From assembly GCA_030148775.1 (NCBI GenBank), contig JASBST010000046.1, positions 1 to 52,827 of the forward strand: DNA of 52,827 nt, in the 5' to 3' direction. The notes under the pieces were generated by a model. The model saw nothing but the letters and a program-made list of their open reading frames with translations, was not told the origin of the DNA and searched no databases. The DNA is from Thiogranum sp. Its GTDB lineage: Bacteria > Pseudomonadota > Gammaproteobacteria > DSM-19610. The position numbers and the translations under genes are program-made. The first letter of the stretch is position 1; each line of letters starts with the position of its first letter. This document shows, piece by piece, positions 40,948 to 50,008 of the stretch.

Positions 40948-43160
40948 GCCGACAGACTCAACGGCAGGCGGTCGAAAGCGCGACCGCTGGCCGCGCGCAG
41001 GGCATTGGCCACCGCCGGGGCGATCACCGGGGTGGCCGGCTCGCCGACACCGGTCGGGGGTAGTGGCGAGGGCACGATATGGACTTCCACCTGCGGCATC
41101 TGGTCGATACGCAATACGCGATAGGTATCAAAATTGCCCTGCACCACGCGCCCTTCCTCCAGGGTGATCTCGCTGCTGAGCGCGGCCGACAATCCGTAGC
41201 CCATGCCGCCTTCCATCTGTGCGCGCACGATATCGGGGTTGACCGCCAGGCCGCAGTCGACTGCGATCACCACCCGATCGACGCTGTAACTGTTGTCCGG
41301 GTGCAGGCTGACCTCGGCCACCTGGGCCACGTAACTGTTGAACGATTCGTGTACCGCGATGCCACGGCCGCGGCCCTTGCCCAGCGGCTTGTCCCAGCCG
41401 GCCTTCTCGGCGGCCAGGTTTAACACACCGAGGTGGCGCGGCTGCTCACGCAACAACGCCTGACGGAACGCCAGCGGATCGCGTCCCGCTTCGGCCGCCA
41501 GCCGATCGATAAAGGTTTCCACCGCAAAAGCCGTATGAGTGGAGCCGACCGAGCGCCACCACTGTACCGGCACCGGCAGCTCGGTGGTGTGCAGCTCGAC
41601 GCGCAGATTGGGAATGGCATAGGGCAGATTGGCCGCGCCTTCGACCGAGGTGACATCGACGCCGTCCTTGACCAGCATGCCTTCGAAGGCCGTGCCGGCG
41701 GCGATCGACTGACCGACAATCCGCTGCCGCCAGGCGACCGGATTGCCGCTTTCGTCCAGCGCCGCTTCCAGCCGGTGCAGATAGAGCGGGCGATAATAGC
41801 CGGCGCGCATGTCGTCCTCGCGCGTCCACACCAGTTTCACCGGCTGCTGGCGGCCGCCGGCCTTGACGATGTTCGCCGCTTCGACCAGATAATCCGACTG
41901 CGGATTGGCGCGCCGGCCGAACGAGCCGCCGGCGTAGAGCATATTGATTTTCACTTGTTGCGGCTCGATGCCGAACACCCCGGCGACTGCATGCTGATCG
42001 GGCGTCTGGTATTGATCGCCGTTCCAGATTTCCACCCCGTCCGCGGTCCGTTGCAGCACACAGTTCATCGGCTCCATGGCGGCGTGCGCCAGATAAGGGA
42101 AACGGATTTCCGCTTCGATCCGCCGCGCCGCGCCGCGCAGCGTCTGCGCGCTGTCGCCTTCGTTGCGCGCCACACTGCCCGGCTGCCGCGCCAGCTCGCT
42201 GTAGCGGGCGAAAATCTCCTCGCTGCCCTGTTTGAACGCAGCGCTTTCGTCCCATTCGATGGTCAGCGCGTCGCGGCCTTTTTTCGCGCTCCAGAAATCG
42301 CGCGCCAGCACCGCCACACCGGTGGGGATCTGCACCACCTGTTCCACGCCGCTGACCTGCCTGGCTTTGTCGGCATCGAAACTTTTCACCTTGGCGCCGA
42401 AGCGCGGCGGGTGCGCGACCAGCGCGGTGAGCATGTCCGGCAGTTGCACGTCCTGGGTGAAACGGGCGCTGCCGTCGGTCTTGGCCTTACTGTCCTTGCG
42501 CGGCAGCCGGGTGCCGATCAGGCGGTTTTCGTGCGGATCCTTTAGCATGCCGTCTGCCGGCACCGGCGGGCGCGCGGCGCTGTCGGCCAACTCGCCAAAA
42601 CTGGCCTGACGCTGGCTGGCGGCATGGCGCAACACGCCGTCGCTGACCTCGATTTGATCTTCGGGCACATTCCATTCCTGGGCCGCGGCGCTCACCAGCA
42701 TGGCGCGCGCGGTCGCCCCGGCCTTGCGCATCTGCTCCCAGGAGTTGGCCATCGACGTGCTGCCGCCGGTGCCCTGGGTGCGGCCCCAGAACAGATTGTT
42801 GTAACGCGCGGCGTCGGCCGGCGCGGCCTGCACCCGCACCTGCGGCCAGGCGGCGTCGAGTTCCTCGGCCACCAGCGTGGCCAGGCCGGTATAGCTGCCC
42901 TGCCCCATCTCCAGGTGCTTGGCGATGACGGTCACGCTGTTGTCGCCGCCGATGCGCACGAACGCGTTGGGTTCGAAACGGCTTTCGGTCAGGACCTTGC
43001 CGCCGGCCTTGCCCGGGCCGGCCTGCGCCTGTTCCCCGGCCGGCGGCGCCTCGCGTTCGCAGCCGGCCAGTACCATACCGAGGGTGAGGCCGGCACCGGT
43101 GCCGGCGCCGACCACCAGGAAGCGGCGCCGTGCAAGATTGATGTCGCGTTCTGTCTTCAT
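40944..43160 (-). CDS. Molybdopterin-binding subunit, isoquinoline 1-oxidoreductase (IorB) type
   Basis: Large subunit of 738 residues from ATG 43160 (AAAGGAG ahead). A Tat-like signal is seen: [20 protein letters not shown]. The body follows the IorB type: [57 protein letters not shown], and a [18 protein letters not shown] end with the Glu that acts as base. It hydroxylates an N-heterocycle or an aldehyde; the real substrate is not shown. It works with the Fe-S subunit ahead of it. There is no FAD subunit, so electrons likely pass to a cytochrome or quinone. Confidence 0.9.
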   Translation of the reverse strand: MKTERDINLARRRFLVVGAGTGAGLTLGMVLAGCEREAPPAGEQAQAGPGKAGGKVLTESRFEPNAFVRIGGDNSVTVIAKHLEMGQGSYTGLATLVAEELDAAWPQVRVQAAPADAARYNNLFWGRTQGTGGSTSMANSWEQMRKAGATARAMLVSAAAQEWNVPEDQIEVSDGVLRHAASQRQASFGELADSAARPPVPADGMLKDPHENRLIGTRLPRKDSKAKTDGSARFTQDVQLPDMLTALVAHPPRFGAKVKSFDADKARQVSGVEQVVQIPTGVAVLARDFWSAKKGRDALTIEWDESAAFKQGSEEIFARYSELARQPGSVARNEGDSAQTLRGAARRIEAEIRFPYLAHAAMEPMNCVLQRTADGVEIWNGDQYQTPDQHAVAGVFGIEPQQVKINMLYAGGSFGRRANPQSDYLVEAANIVKAGGRQQPVKLVWTREDDMRAGYYRPLYLHRLEAALDESGNPVAWRQRIVGQSIAAGTAFEGMLVKDGVDVTSVEGAANLPYAIPNLRVELHTTELPVPVQWWRSVGSTHTAFAVETFIDRLAAEAGRDPLAFRQALLREQPRHLGVLNLAAEKAGWDKPLGKGRGRGIAVHESFNSYVAQVAEVSLHPDNSYSVDRVVIAVDCGLAVNPDIVRAQMEGGMGYGLSAALSSEITLEEGRVVQGNFDTYRVLRIDQMPQVEVHIVPSPLPPTGVGEPATPVIAPAVANALRAASGRAFDRLPLSLSA

Positions 43161-43173
43161 GCAGTGGACTCCT

Positions 43174-43629
43174 TTACACCAGCGCCTTGGACGCCTGTTT
43201 GATCGCCGCGCGGATGCGCGCATAGGTGTTGCAGCGACAGATGTTGCCGCTCATGGCGTCGTCGATATCCTTATCGGTAGGATGCGGATTGCGGCTCAGC
43301 AGTGCGACCGCCGACATAATCTGTCCCGACTGACAGTAGCCGCACTGCACCACGTCCAGCGACTCCCAGGCGGCCTGCACCGCCTTGGCTGGCGCCGAGC
43401 GCAACCCTTCGATGGTGGTGACCTGCCTGCCGCCGACCGCAGACACCGGCGTGACGCAGGAACGGGTCGGCTGGCCGTCGAGGTGCACCGTGCAGGCGCC
43501 GCACTGGGCGATGCCGCAACCGAACTTGGTACCGGTCAGGCCGAGGTGGTCGCGCAGCGCCCACAACCGCGGCGTGTCGGGCGCCGCGTCCAACGCCCGG
43601 GTTTTACCGTTAAGGGTGATTTCAATCAT
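43174..43629 (-). CDS. [2Fe-2S] subunit of the molybdenum hydroxylase (IorA type)
   Basis: Protein of 151 residues. The plant-type cluster motif is [20 protein letters not shown] (about 35-54, with one more Cys at SCVTPV), and the second cluster has [10 protein letters not shown] and [12 protein letters not shown]. It carries electrons from the molybdenum site. ATG 43629 has AAGGAG eight bases ahead. The gene is 14 bases upstream of the large subunit and starts the IorA-IorB-XdhC-MocA operon. Transcription may also run in from the OmpA-like gene 61 bases upstream. Confidence 0.92.
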   Translation of the reverse strand: MIEITLNGKTRALDAAPDTPRLWALRDHLGLTGTKFGCGIAQCGACTVHLDGQPTRSCVTPVSAVGGRQVTTIEGLRSAPAKAVQAAWESLDVVQCGYCQSGQIMSAVALLSRNPHPTDKDIDDAMSGNICRCNTYARIRAAIKQASKALV

Positions 43630-43690
43630 ACGGAATACTCCTTGTGTATCTGGCATGGCTGATCCGCGCCCTTGGCGGACCGCCGGTAGT

Positions 43691-44878
43691 TCAGGGCAGG
43701 CGGCGCAGCTCGACGCGGCGGTTACTGCGCAGACCGGCGCGGGTATCGTTGCTCGCCAGCGGCTGACTGATGCCATAGCCGCGCGCGCTGATGTGCGTCG
43801 GATCGAGGCCGTGCTGCACCAGATAAGCGCGCACGCTGTTGGCACGCAACTGCGATAACCATTGATTGTAGACCGGATTGCCCTGGGCGTCGGCGTGACC
43901 GGCCACTTCGATGCGCATGTCGGGATGCTGGCGCAACACCGCAATCACGCGGTCGAGCACACGGCGGGCGCCTGCGGTCAACTGATGCGAATCGTAACGG
44001 AAATTCACCCCTTCCAGCACCAGCGTCTGCGCCGGCAGACAGCCGCTGGCGTCGACCCTGTCGCCGGGCAGCGACGGACACAGATCGGCGCTGTCGGCCA
44101 CGCCATCGTTGTCCTCGTCCGCTTGGTCCGCTTGGTCCGCTTGGTCCGCTTGGTCCGCTTGGTCCGCTTGGTCCGCTTGGTCCGCTTGGTCCGCCTGAGC
44201 GGCCGGCGCACCGCGCTCGGTGTCCACCGCAGCTCCACCGGCGTGACGTCTCTGCGCCTCCAGCGCGCCCATATCGATATCCGCCGCCGCGCGCTCGACA
44301 TTGGCCAGCCGGTCCTCCAGCGCACGGATGCCGGCCAGCGCCCGGGTCAGCTGATCGATACGCGCGACACAGGCCTGATCGCGCTGCTGCGCCGCCGATT
44401 GAGTCGCCTGCAACTGCCCGCGCGCCTGTTCCAGTTGCCGGCGGGTGTCGCCCAGCTCGGTCTGCTGGCGGGCCAGTTCGGCGCGCAACCGCTTCAACTC
44501 GGTGTGTAACTGCGCAGCCTCGTCGTCGGGTGCCGAGGCCGGCGACCGCTTTTCCCCGGGTTCCGGGGCCGCGGTCTGCCGTTCGTCGGGTACCGACGCT
44601 GGAGTTTGCTTTGCGTCGGTCGCGCCCGCCCGTGGGGGCGTCTGATCGGGAGCGGAGCCCGACGGCTGCGCCTCATCGGTGGTGGGCGACGAGGCGGCGG
44701 CCGACGGCGGCTCTGGCTGATTCCCGGACGGCCGGTAATAACCCGGTGGCGGTGGATAAGAGGTCGCCGCTGTGGCCGCGGACGTTGCGGCAATAGCCGC
44801 CGGCGGCAATGACAAGTACACCACGGCCGACAAGGGCGTCAGGGCCAGTACAAAAATACGCAGCGCTTTATGATCCAT
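43691..44878 (-). CDS. OmpA-family protein with a (Ala-Asp-Gln)n linker
   Basis: Protein of 395 residues from ATG 44878. Signal peptide to about 30, a Pro/Ala-rich stretch, a coiled coil (about 125-225: [20 protein letters not shown]), then eight Ala-Asp-Gln units, a thrombospondin type 3-like calcium stretch ([18 protein letters not shown]) and the OmpA peptidoglycan-binding domain (about 285-395: [60 protein letters not shown]). There is no beta-barrel domain, so it may be a periplasmic or surface linker anchored to peptidoglycan. Confidence 0.85.
   Translation of the reverse strand: MDHKALRIFVLALTPLSAVVYLSLPPAAIAATSAATAATSYPPPPGYYRPSGNQPEPPSAAASSPTTDEAQPSGSAPDQTPPRAGATDAKQTPASVPDERQTAAPEPGEKRSPASAPDDEAAQLHTELKRLRAELARQQTELGDTRRQLEQARGQLQATQSAAQQRDQACVARIDQLTRALAGIRALEDRLANVERAAADIDMGALEAQRRHAGGAAVDTERGAPAAQADQADQADQADQADQADQADQADQADEDNDGVADSADLCPSLPGDRVDASGCLPAQTLVLEGVNFRYDSHQLTAGARRVLDRVIAVLRQHPDMRIEVAGHADAQGNPVYNQWLSQLRANSVRAYLVQHGLDPTHISARGYGISQPLASNDTRAGLRSNRRVELRRLP
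44121..44192. repeat. Perfect 9-bp minisatellite, eight copies
   Basis: GCTTGGTCC is repeated eight times without a mismatch. In the OmpA-like gene on the other strand it encodes Ala-Asp-Gln units. Because the unit is 9 bp, gain or loss of copies keeps the reading frame and only changes linker length. Confidence 0.95.
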
Positions 44879-44888
44879 GTGAATTACC

Positions 44889-45821
44889 CTAACGCGACAG
44901 CGCCGGCGATTCCAGACAACGCTCCCAATAAGGCACGCCGGCAAAGCGCGCCTGCAGAAAATCCACAAAGGCGCGCACCCGTTGCGACAGATGCCGCGTC
45001 TGCGGATAGACGGCGAAGGCGCTCAGTTGGTGCCAGTGGCAGTCGGTGAGCAACGGCACCAGTTCGCCCTGCTCGATCGAGCGGTAGCAGATGAACAGCG
45101 GCTGCAAGGCGATGCCGTGGCCGTCGACCGCGGCGCGGCGCAGGAAATCGCCGTTATTGGCCCGTAACAGCGCCTGGATACGCACCTTCGCCGGTTGCCC
45201 GGCCGGGTCCCGGTAGCGCCAGACGCCGGGATCGCTGAGATGGGTATAAGTGAGACAGCGGTGCGCTGCCAGCGCCTGCGGGTTGTCCGGCGTACCGTGT
45301 GCGCGCAAGTAGTCCGGGCTGGCGACCGCGACCAGGCGCACCGGGGCGATGCGGCGGGCGATCAGGGTGGAGTCGTCCAGATCGGCGATGCGGATGGCGA
45401 CATCGAAACTCTCCTGCAGGATGTCCACCTGGCGGTCGTTGAAATCCAGGTCGAACCGGATCTCCGGATGCTGGCGCAGGAAGGTGTTGACCGCGTCGGT
45501 CAGATGCAGCAAACCGAAACTCAGCGGCGCGGCCACGCGCAGACTGCCCGAGAGCGCGCCGTGCTCGCTCGACACCGCCAGCTCGGTCTCCTGCAAATCG
45601 GCCAGCAGGCGCAGGGCGCGTTCGTACAGGCTGCGGCCGGTATCGGTCAGGTCCATGCGTCGCGTGGTGCGGCGGAACAACTGCACCCCCAGGTGCTGCT
45701 CCAGGTCGGCCAGACGGCGGCTGACGGCCGACTTGGCCAGACCTACGCGCGCGGCCGCACCGCTGATGCTGCCCGCCTCGACCACCCGCACGAAATTCTC
45801 CAACGCCTCGAATCGGTCCAT
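44889..45821 (-). CDS. LysR-family regulator
   Basis: Protein of 310 residues. Helix-turn-helix: FVRVVEAGSISGAAARVGLA then KSAVSRRLADLE. The effector domain follows from about 90 (GSLRVAAPLSFGLLHLTDAV). It is of the group in which a LysR stands divergent from a flavin reductase. An ATTGTTC-N9-GAACAAT dyad lies 14 bases before its ATG. It probably controls the azoreductase-pirin pair and its own gene; its inducer is unknown. Confidence 0.9.
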   Translation of the reverse strand: MDRFEALENFVRVVEAGSISGAAARVGLAKSAVSRRLADLEQHLGVQLFRRTTRRMDLTDTGRSLYERALRLLADLQETELAVSSEHGALSGSLRVAAPLSFGLLHLTDAVNTFLRQHPEIRFDLDFNDRQVDILQESFDVAIRIADLDDSTLIARRIAPVRLVAVASPDYLRAHGTPDNPQALAAHRCLTYTHLSDPGVWRYRDPAGQPAKVRIQALLRANNGDFLRRAAVDGHGIALQPLFICYRSIEQGELVPLLTDCHWHQLSAFAVYPQTRHLSQRVRAFVDFLQARFAGVPYWERCLESPALSR

Positions 45822-45834
45822 CTTGTTTCCCCAA

Positions 45835-45857
45835 ATTGTTCCTGATAGGCGAACAAT
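45835..45857. promoter_or_regulatory. LysR operator candidate
   Basis: ATTGTTC (45835-45841) and GAACAAT (45851-45857) form a perfect 7-bp dyad with a 9-base spacer. It lies in the divergent gap of LysR and azoreductase, where LysR factors normally bind. Confidence 0.55.
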
Positions 45858-45936
45858 ATATTCTTCATAATAGTGTTTATCCGCGCAATATCAACAACTA
45901 CAGTCTGTCTCACCGACAACCAGTGAGGACGACCCC

Positions 45937-46569
45937 ATGTCACAGTCTAATCGAAACCCCGGACCCCAGGTGCTGCAGGTCACCGCCAGCGGCCGTTACG
46001 CGGGCTCGGTCACGCGCACCCTGGCGGAGCACTTCGTCACTACCCTGCGCCGGCACCACCCCGAGGCGCGGCTGCACGAGCGCGATGTCGCCAACGGCCT
46101 GCCGTTCGTCGACGCCGACTGGATCGGCGCCAACTTCACGCCGGCCGAACAGCGCAGCGCGGCGCAACGCGCCATCCTGGCCGAGTCCGACGCCCTGGTG
46201 CGGGAACTGATGGAAGCGCGGATCATTGTCATTGCCGCGCCGGTCTATAATTTTTCCATTCCCGCCAGCCTCAAAGCCTGGATCGACCTGGTGGCGCGCG
46301 CGGGCCTGACCTTCCGCTACAGCGATCAGGGCCCGGTGGGGCTGCTCACCGGCAAAAAAGCCTATGTGGTGTTGGCCAGCGGCGGCACGCCGATCGGCAG
46401 CGACATCGATTTCGCCAGCGGCTATCTGCGCCACGTGCTGGGGTTCATCGGCATCGACGATGTCACCCTGATCGCCGCCGACCGCCTGGGCCAGCAGGCC
46501 GGGGACGCCGTCGACAGCGCCGAACACCAAATCGCGCAGGCCGTGGCCGCGCTCGCACAGGCCGCCTGA
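45937..46569 (+). CDS. azoR: NAD(P)H-dependent FMN oxidoreductase, azoreductase type
   Basis: Flavodoxin-fold protein of 210 residues. VTASGRYAGSVTRTLAEHFV holds the FMN phosphate loop, and PVYNFSIPASLKAWIDLVAR (about 101-120) is the family motif. VVLASGGTPIGSDID follows. It reduces quinones or azo compounds with NAD(P)H. Relative of the protein at 3027, with the same FTPAEQR motif region. Ribosome site GAGGAC precedes ATG 45937. A pirin gene follows after 19 bases. Confidence 0.9.
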   Translation: MSQSNRNPGPQVLQVTASGRYAGSVTRTLAEHFVTTLRRHHPEARLHERDVANGLPFVDADWIGANFTPAEQRSAAQRAILAESDALVRELMEARIIVIAAPVYNFSIPASLKAWIDLVARAGLTFRYSDQGPVGLLTGKKAYVVLASGGTPIGSDIDFASGYLRHVLGFIGIDDVTLIAADRLGQQAGDAVDSAEHQIAQAVAALAQAA

Positions 46570-46588
46570 ACGCACAAGGAGCACAACC

Positions 46589-47443
46589 ATGAACCCACGC
46601 AGACTCGACAAAATCATCCGCGCCAACGCCGTCAGAGAAGGCGCCGGCGTCACCGTGCACCGCACCCTCGGCACCCCGGCGCTGCGCAACCTGGACCCGT
46701 TTCTGATGCTCGACCACTTCGGCAGCGACAACCCCGACGAATACATCGCCGGGTTTCCCGAGCACCCGCACCGCGGCTTCATCACCCTGACCTATATGAT
46801 CGACGGTCATATGCTGCACCGCGACAGCGTGGGCAACCGGGGCGACCTGAAAGCCGGCGGCGTGCAATGGATGAAAGCCGCCAGCGGCATCATCCACTCG
46901 GAGATGCCGCAGCAGAGCGCCGGCCTGATGCGCGGCTTCCAGCTATGGATCAACCTGCCCGCGCGCGAAAAAATGAGCCCGCCGGCCTACCAGGAACACC
47001 CCGCCGAGGCCATCCCGGTGCACACCGGCAACGGCCCGAGGGTGAAAGTACTGGCCGGCCGTTATGGCGAGTTGAGCGGACCGATCGACGACCCGCACAC
47101 CCATTTGCAATACCTGGACGTGACCCTGGACAGCGGCGAGGGCTTCAGCCACACACTGCCCGCCGGGCAACAGGCATTCCTGTACGTCTTCGAGGGCGAC
47201 GCCAGCGTCGCCGCCACCGCCCTGCCACGGCACACCCTGGCCGTGCTGGACGACGACGGCGACAGCCTCGTGGTGCAGGCCGGCGCCGACGGTGCGCGCT
47301 TCATCCTGGTGGCCGGTCAGCCGTTGGGCGAGCCCATCCGCCAGCACGGCCCCTTCGTCATGAACACCCAGGCCGAGATCGACCAGGCGCTGGCCGACTA
47401 TCGCGACGGCGTGCTGGTGCAGGAATCGGCGCCGGCTTCCTAG
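46589..47443 (+). CDS. Pirin-family protein
   Basis: Bicupin protein of 284 residues. The N-terminal cupin has the metal site HPHRGFITLTYMIDG and HRDSVGNRGDLKAGGVQWMK with the conserved ASGIIHSEMP; the C-terminal cupin follows (about 160-250). Some pirins oxidise flavonoids such as quercetin, others act as redox regulators. It is in an operon with the azoreductase, a common pairing for quinone stress. AAGGAG lies eight to nine bases before ATG 46589. The last 86 bases overlap the convergent PEP-CTERM-like gene. Confidence 0.92.
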   Translation: MNPRRLDKIIRANAVREGAGVTVHRTLGTPALRNLDPFLMLDHFGSDNPDEYIAGFPEHPHRGFITLTYMIDGHMLHRDSVGNRGDLKAGGVQWMKAASGIIHSEMPQQSAGLMRGFQLWINLPAREKMSPPAYQEHPAEAIPVHTGNGPRVKVLAGRYGELSGPIDDPHTHLQYLDVTLDSGEGFSHTLPAGQQAFLYVFEGDASVAATALPRHTLAVLDDDGDSLVVQAGADGARFILVAGQPLGEPIRQHGPFVMNTQAEIDQALADYRDGVLVQESAPAS

Positions 47444-48080
47444 CCAGCAGCGGCAGCCCCAGCAACGCACTGCCGAATAACCAGAGCGCCGCCGGCACGG
47501 GCACCGGCTGGTTGTATTGCACATTGTCGATGGCCCAGTAAGCGTATGACGTCAAGCCGGGAAAATCGGGATCCGGCGTGACGTCATTGCCTGTCAGCAA
47601 CTGCAACTGATCGATCCCCGTCCAGTTGGCGACGAACAACCGCGGCGTCAGGTCGATGAACAAACTGCTCTGATAAAGCTGGGCGCCGTTGTTGTAGCCC
47701 TTGAGCGTCAGCGTCTGCGACCCGTAGACGCCGGCCACCCAGAGACGGTTCAGATCGAAGGTGTCGTCGAGCAACAGATTCAGCGGCGTGTTCGCGCCCC
47801 CGCCGGCGCCGCCGTCCCAATACAGATTGGCGAGCGAGAACCCCTCGGGATTGATGGCCGCCCATTCGCTGGCGGTTTGCTGCACCAGATTGTCGGCGCC
47901 ATTCGGCGGCGCGTCGAACGGATTGGGTTGATAGGGGGCGACATGATCCAACACGAACTGCTCCGTGCCGCCCCCGTTTTCGAACGTGAGCACCGCCGCA
48001 TGGACGGCGAAAGCGGCGACGAACAGCCCCGCCCCCAGGGAGACGTTAACGAACGGTGTTACAAGCGCTGGGATGGACAT
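47358..48080 (-). CDS. PEP-CTERM/VPxPA-type surface protein with extended C-terminus
   Basis: Exported protein of 240 residues. Signal peptide about 1-28. The middle is a beta-rich domain (LTFENGGGTEQFVLDHVAPY, WIDNV-like end IDNVQYN). The sorting tail is VPVPAALWLFGSALLGLPLL then ARK, which fits the exosortase type. Normally the protein ends a few residues after the basic cluster, but here 28 more residues (PAPIPAPARRRDSRPAPGRS and on) follow, read from the antisense of the pirin gene end. This suggests a lost stop codon. GAGAGG precedes ATG 48080. Confidence 0.7.
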   Translation of the reverse strand: MSIPALVTPFVNVSLGAGLFVAAFAVHAAVLTFENGGGTEQFVLDHVAPYQPNPFDAPPNGADNLVQQTASEWAAINPEGFSLANLYWDGGAGGGANTPLNLLLDDTFDLNRLWVAGVYGSQTLTLKGYNNGAQLYQSSLFIDLTPRLFVANWTGIDQLQLLTGNDVTPDPDFPGLTSYAYWAIDNVQYNQPVPVPAALWLFGSALLGLPLLARKPAPIPAPARRRDSRPAPGRSRPGCS

Positions 48081-48229
48081 AGGACACCTCTCATTGTAGT
48101 TATATAGGTGTTGTTGCCTGTCCAGCCTAGCAGCCGTGCACGATTTACGGAATCGGAGCGCGCGGGCATCGGCTGTAGGCGGGCGGCCGACGCCGGGGCA
48201 AATAAGTCAGCGAATTCAGACGCGCTGTT

Positions 48230-48536
48230 TTATTCGATGACAACGTACAAGGCATTGAAATAATTGGTATTGGTATCGCATGCACCGCGAAAACCAATAG
48301 TCATTCCCGACAGCTTGGCAGACAACACGGCGGACATGATCTCCTTCAAGCCCGGGACGTCGGATTTCACCTGAACATAAGTGGCACCGGCGCAGCTCGC
48401 CGAGGACCACTTGGCTTTTCCGGCTACAAACAAGGTTTAGGAGGTTCCGTCGTATTACTCCATCTGCACCGTAGTCACCTGACAAATGTCGCCGATCGCT
48501 GTTTCCTCGTATCGCTCAGTGCCTGGTACCGCCGTT
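48230..48536 (-). pseudogene. Decayed small secreted-protein gene with two nonsense codons
   Basis: One frame reads ETAIGDICQVTTVQME, stop (48455-48457), YDGTS, stop (48437-48439), then TLFVAGKAKWSSASCAGATY, VQVKSDVPGLKEIMSAVLSA, KLSGMTIGFRGACDTNTNYF and NALYVVIE to TAA 48230. Sense across both stops is continuous and protein-like, with two Cys that could pair, so both stops look like point changes. No signal peptide remains. It is the outermost cassette-like remnant of the right array. Confidence 0.55.
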
Positions 48537-48609
48537 TCGCAAGCTCGGTGTCTCGCTTTGCGGTCTTTGGCGTTTTCTTCTGGAACGCATGCAAGACGTA
48601 CACGGCGTG

Positions 48610-48668
48610 TTCGAACGATTAAATTGAGCCGCGCTGATTTTAGCGTCGGCTCGAATGACTGGTTATGC
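48610..48668 (-). other. attC site (HigBA-1 cassette)
   Basis: Core boxes TTCGAAC (48610-48616) and GTTATGC (48662-48668), arms TTGAGCC and GGCTCGAA, and a short central hairpin. The left core departs from consensus. The antitoxin stop overlaps the right core. Confidence 0.55.
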
Positions 48669-48923
48669 CGCAGACTCCTGGCGGACATCCCAACCAGGAA
48701 AGACGAGAACTGCGGGATGACACTTAAGCGCCCTGGCAAGGATCTTTGCCCTCTCCACTCCCAGGTTGACACGATCATTCTCAATGGCAGAAATGGTGGA
48801 TTGAGGAATGCCCGTTAGCTCAGAAAGCTCATTCTGACTCATTTCCTGTAATTCACGGAGAATCCGAACCGACTCCCCGACAGAGACATCCACCAACTTC
48901 TTTGCTTTTCGATAATCTTTCAT
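48663..48923 (-). CDS. higA: HigA-like XRE antitoxin 1
   Basis: Protein of 86 residues with an XRE helix-turn-helix: ILRELQEMSQNELSELTGIP then QSTISAIENDRVNLGVERAK. It should bind and block the toxin encoded just ahead and repress the shared promoter. Starts one base behind the toxin stop, with GGAGGAAG ahead of ATG 48923. Toxin-first order is typical of HigBA. Confidence 0.85.
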   Translation of the reverse strand: MKDYRKAKKLVDVSVGESVRILRELQEMSQNELSELTGIPQSTISAIENDRVNLGVERAKILARALKCHPAVLVFPGWDVRQESAA

Positions 48924-48924
48924 C

Positions 48925-49206
48925 TTACTTCCTCCGATAATCGTGCAGAGTCACGTTAACTACCTGAACTAAAACAAGATCTTTCTCGATTTTGTAGATG
49001 ACGTGATACTGAATGTTTAAACGGGATGAACGATGCCCTTTCCATTCACCACGAAGAGCCTCGTCTCTAAAGCCTCTAATTTGCTTCAGCCCATCAGGGC
49101 CACTTATCAATATGATATCTTTCCATTTTTCATATCTTTTGAGCACCTCAATTGGTAGCGACGCAAGCTGCTTTACGGCCTTCCTGTGCTCGTATATTTC
49201 CCACAT
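48925..49206 (-). CDS. higB: RelE/HigB-family toxin 1
   Basis: Protein of 93 residues with the RelE/HigB fold: EIYEHRKAVKQLASLPIEVL, KQIRGFRDEALRGEWKGHRS, RLNIQYHVIYKIEKDLVLVQ, VVNVTLHDYRRK. Such toxins cut mRNA in the ribosome A site; Arg and His/Tyr residues near the end (HDYRRK) fit the active region. It is transcribed with its antitoxin from the compact promoter at 49216-49243. Confidence 0.87.
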   Translation of the reverse strand: MWEIYEHRKAVKQLASLPIEVLKRYEKWKDIILISGPDGLKQIRGFRDEALRGEWKGHRSSRLNIQYHVIYKIEKDLVLVQVVNVTLHDYRRK

Positions 49207-49215
49207 ACCTTAATT

Positions 49216-49243
49216 AGTATATATACGCTATATGGTATGTCAA
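49216..49243 (-). promoter_or_regulatory. Promoter of HigBA-1, with palindrome over the -10 box
   Basis: On the minus strand TTGACA (49238-49243) and TATACT (49216-49221) are 16 bases apart. The palindrome GTATATATAC (49217-49226) covers the -10 box and may be the antitoxin operator. Only nine bases separate the -10 box from the toxin ATG, so the 5' leader should be two or three bases at most. The whole promoter lies in the 50 bases between the attC boundary and the ATG. Confidence 0.7.
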
Positions 49244-49250
49244 CCCTGCG

Positions 49251-49307
49251 GCATAACGTTTTGGCTCAAGCGCGCATTTATGCGTCGCTTGGAGCCGTTG
49301 GTTATGC
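49251..49307 (-). other. attC site (HigBA-2 cassette)
   Basis: Core boxes GCATAAC (49251-49257) and GTTATGC (49301-49307), arms GGCTC and GAGCC and a central CAAGCGCGCATTTATGCGTC hairpin (GCGCA/TGCGT). Clear minimal-length site (57 bases). Confidence 0.85.
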
Positions 49308-49595
49308 AGCCGACACATCGAGCTTCTTTACCTGCTTGAGATTGACATTCCTTCGCGCATGCCAAAGATCGTACTGGTCTTGCATAGCTAACCAACTTTC
49401 CGGTGAACGACCAAGAGCCTTGGATAGCCGCAATGCCATTTCCGGCGAAACGTTGCTCTGGCCGTTAAGCAACCGGTTCAGCGTGGAAGGTGATACACCA
49501 AGATTTTCTGCAACCTTACGAACACTCAGCTCGTACGGTGTTACATATATTTCCCTAATGAACTCGCCCGGATGAGGCGGATTATGCATGCCCAT
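49302..49595 (-). CDS. higA: HigA-family antitoxin 2
   Basis: Protein of 97 residues with the typical HigA start HNPPHPGEFIREIYVTPYEL, the helix-turn-helix VRKVAENLGVSPSTLNRLLN and SPEMALRLSKALGRSPESWL. It neutralises HigB-2 and represses the operon. ATG 49595 shares one base with the toxin stop. Confidence 0.92.
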   Translation of the reverse strand: MGMHNPPHPGEFIREIYVTPYELSVRKVAENLGVSPSTLNRLLNGQSNVSPEMALRLSKALGRSPESWLAMQDQYDLWHARRNVNLKQVKKLDVSAA

Positions 49596-49873
49596 CAGTG
49601 ATAATCCTCATAATTAACTACATATGCATTACCATCTCGAAACTCAAAGGTAATACGCCAGTTACCACTAACCGATATTGACCAGAGACCTTGACGATTC
49701 CCTTTGAGTGGATGGAGCCTGAATCCAGGGATATCCATATCCTCGATCATGACCGCAGTGTCCAATGCAGCCAATTGAAATTTTAGACGTTTTCTATGAG
49801 CCGTCTGAACGCCCGAGGCATTTCCAGTCTCATAGAAACGGCGCAGTCCTTTGTGCCTGAACGACTTAATCAT
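49595..49873 (-). CDS. higB: HigB-family toxin 2
   Basis: Protein of 92 residues of the HigB/RelE type: SFRHKGLRRFYETGNASGVQ, DMDIPGFRLHPLKGNRQGLW, SISVSGNWRITFEFRDGNAY and the conserved end VNYEDYH. It cuts ribosome-bound mRNA. The start codon lies six bases behind a TATAAT box, so its mRNA is probably leaderless. Confidence 0.92.
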   Translation of the reverse strand: MIKSFRHKGLRRFYETGNASGVQTAHRKRLKFQLAALDTAVMIEDMDIPGFRLHPLKGNRQGLWSISVSGNWRITFEFRDGNAYVVNYEDYH

Positions 49874-49879
49874 TGGCGA

Positions 49880-49908
49880 ATTATAGCACGTTGCGCATCA
49901 CGCAACAA
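49880..49908 (-). promoter_or_regulatory. Promoter and operator of HigBA-2
   Basis: On the minus strand TTGTTG (49903-49908) and TATAAT (49880-49885) are 17 bases apart. A perfect dyad GTTGCGCATCACGCAAC (49890-49906) fills the spacer and is the likely HigA operator. The toxin ATG follows the -10 box after six bases, where transcription would start. Confidence 0.75.
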
Positions 49909-49926
49909 CCCGGCCTGGATTAGGCA

Positions 49927-50007
49927 GCATAACGTCGCGCATGAACGGCCGAGCGTAAGCGAGGTCCGGCGCCCTGAAAGGGCGCGCATTCGATGCGTTT
50001 GTTATGT
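49927..50007 (-). other. attC site (BrnTA cassette)
   Basis: Core boxes GCATAAC (49927-49933) and GTTATGT (50001-50007), arms GTCGCGCATGAA-like and TTCGATGCG, and a central GCGCCCTGAAAGGGCGC hairpin. Confidence 0.75.
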
Positions 50008-50008
50008 G

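Noticed and set aside
44121..44192. CRISPR-like repeat array
   Set aside because: Units are 9 bp, contiguous and without spacers, inside a coding frame.
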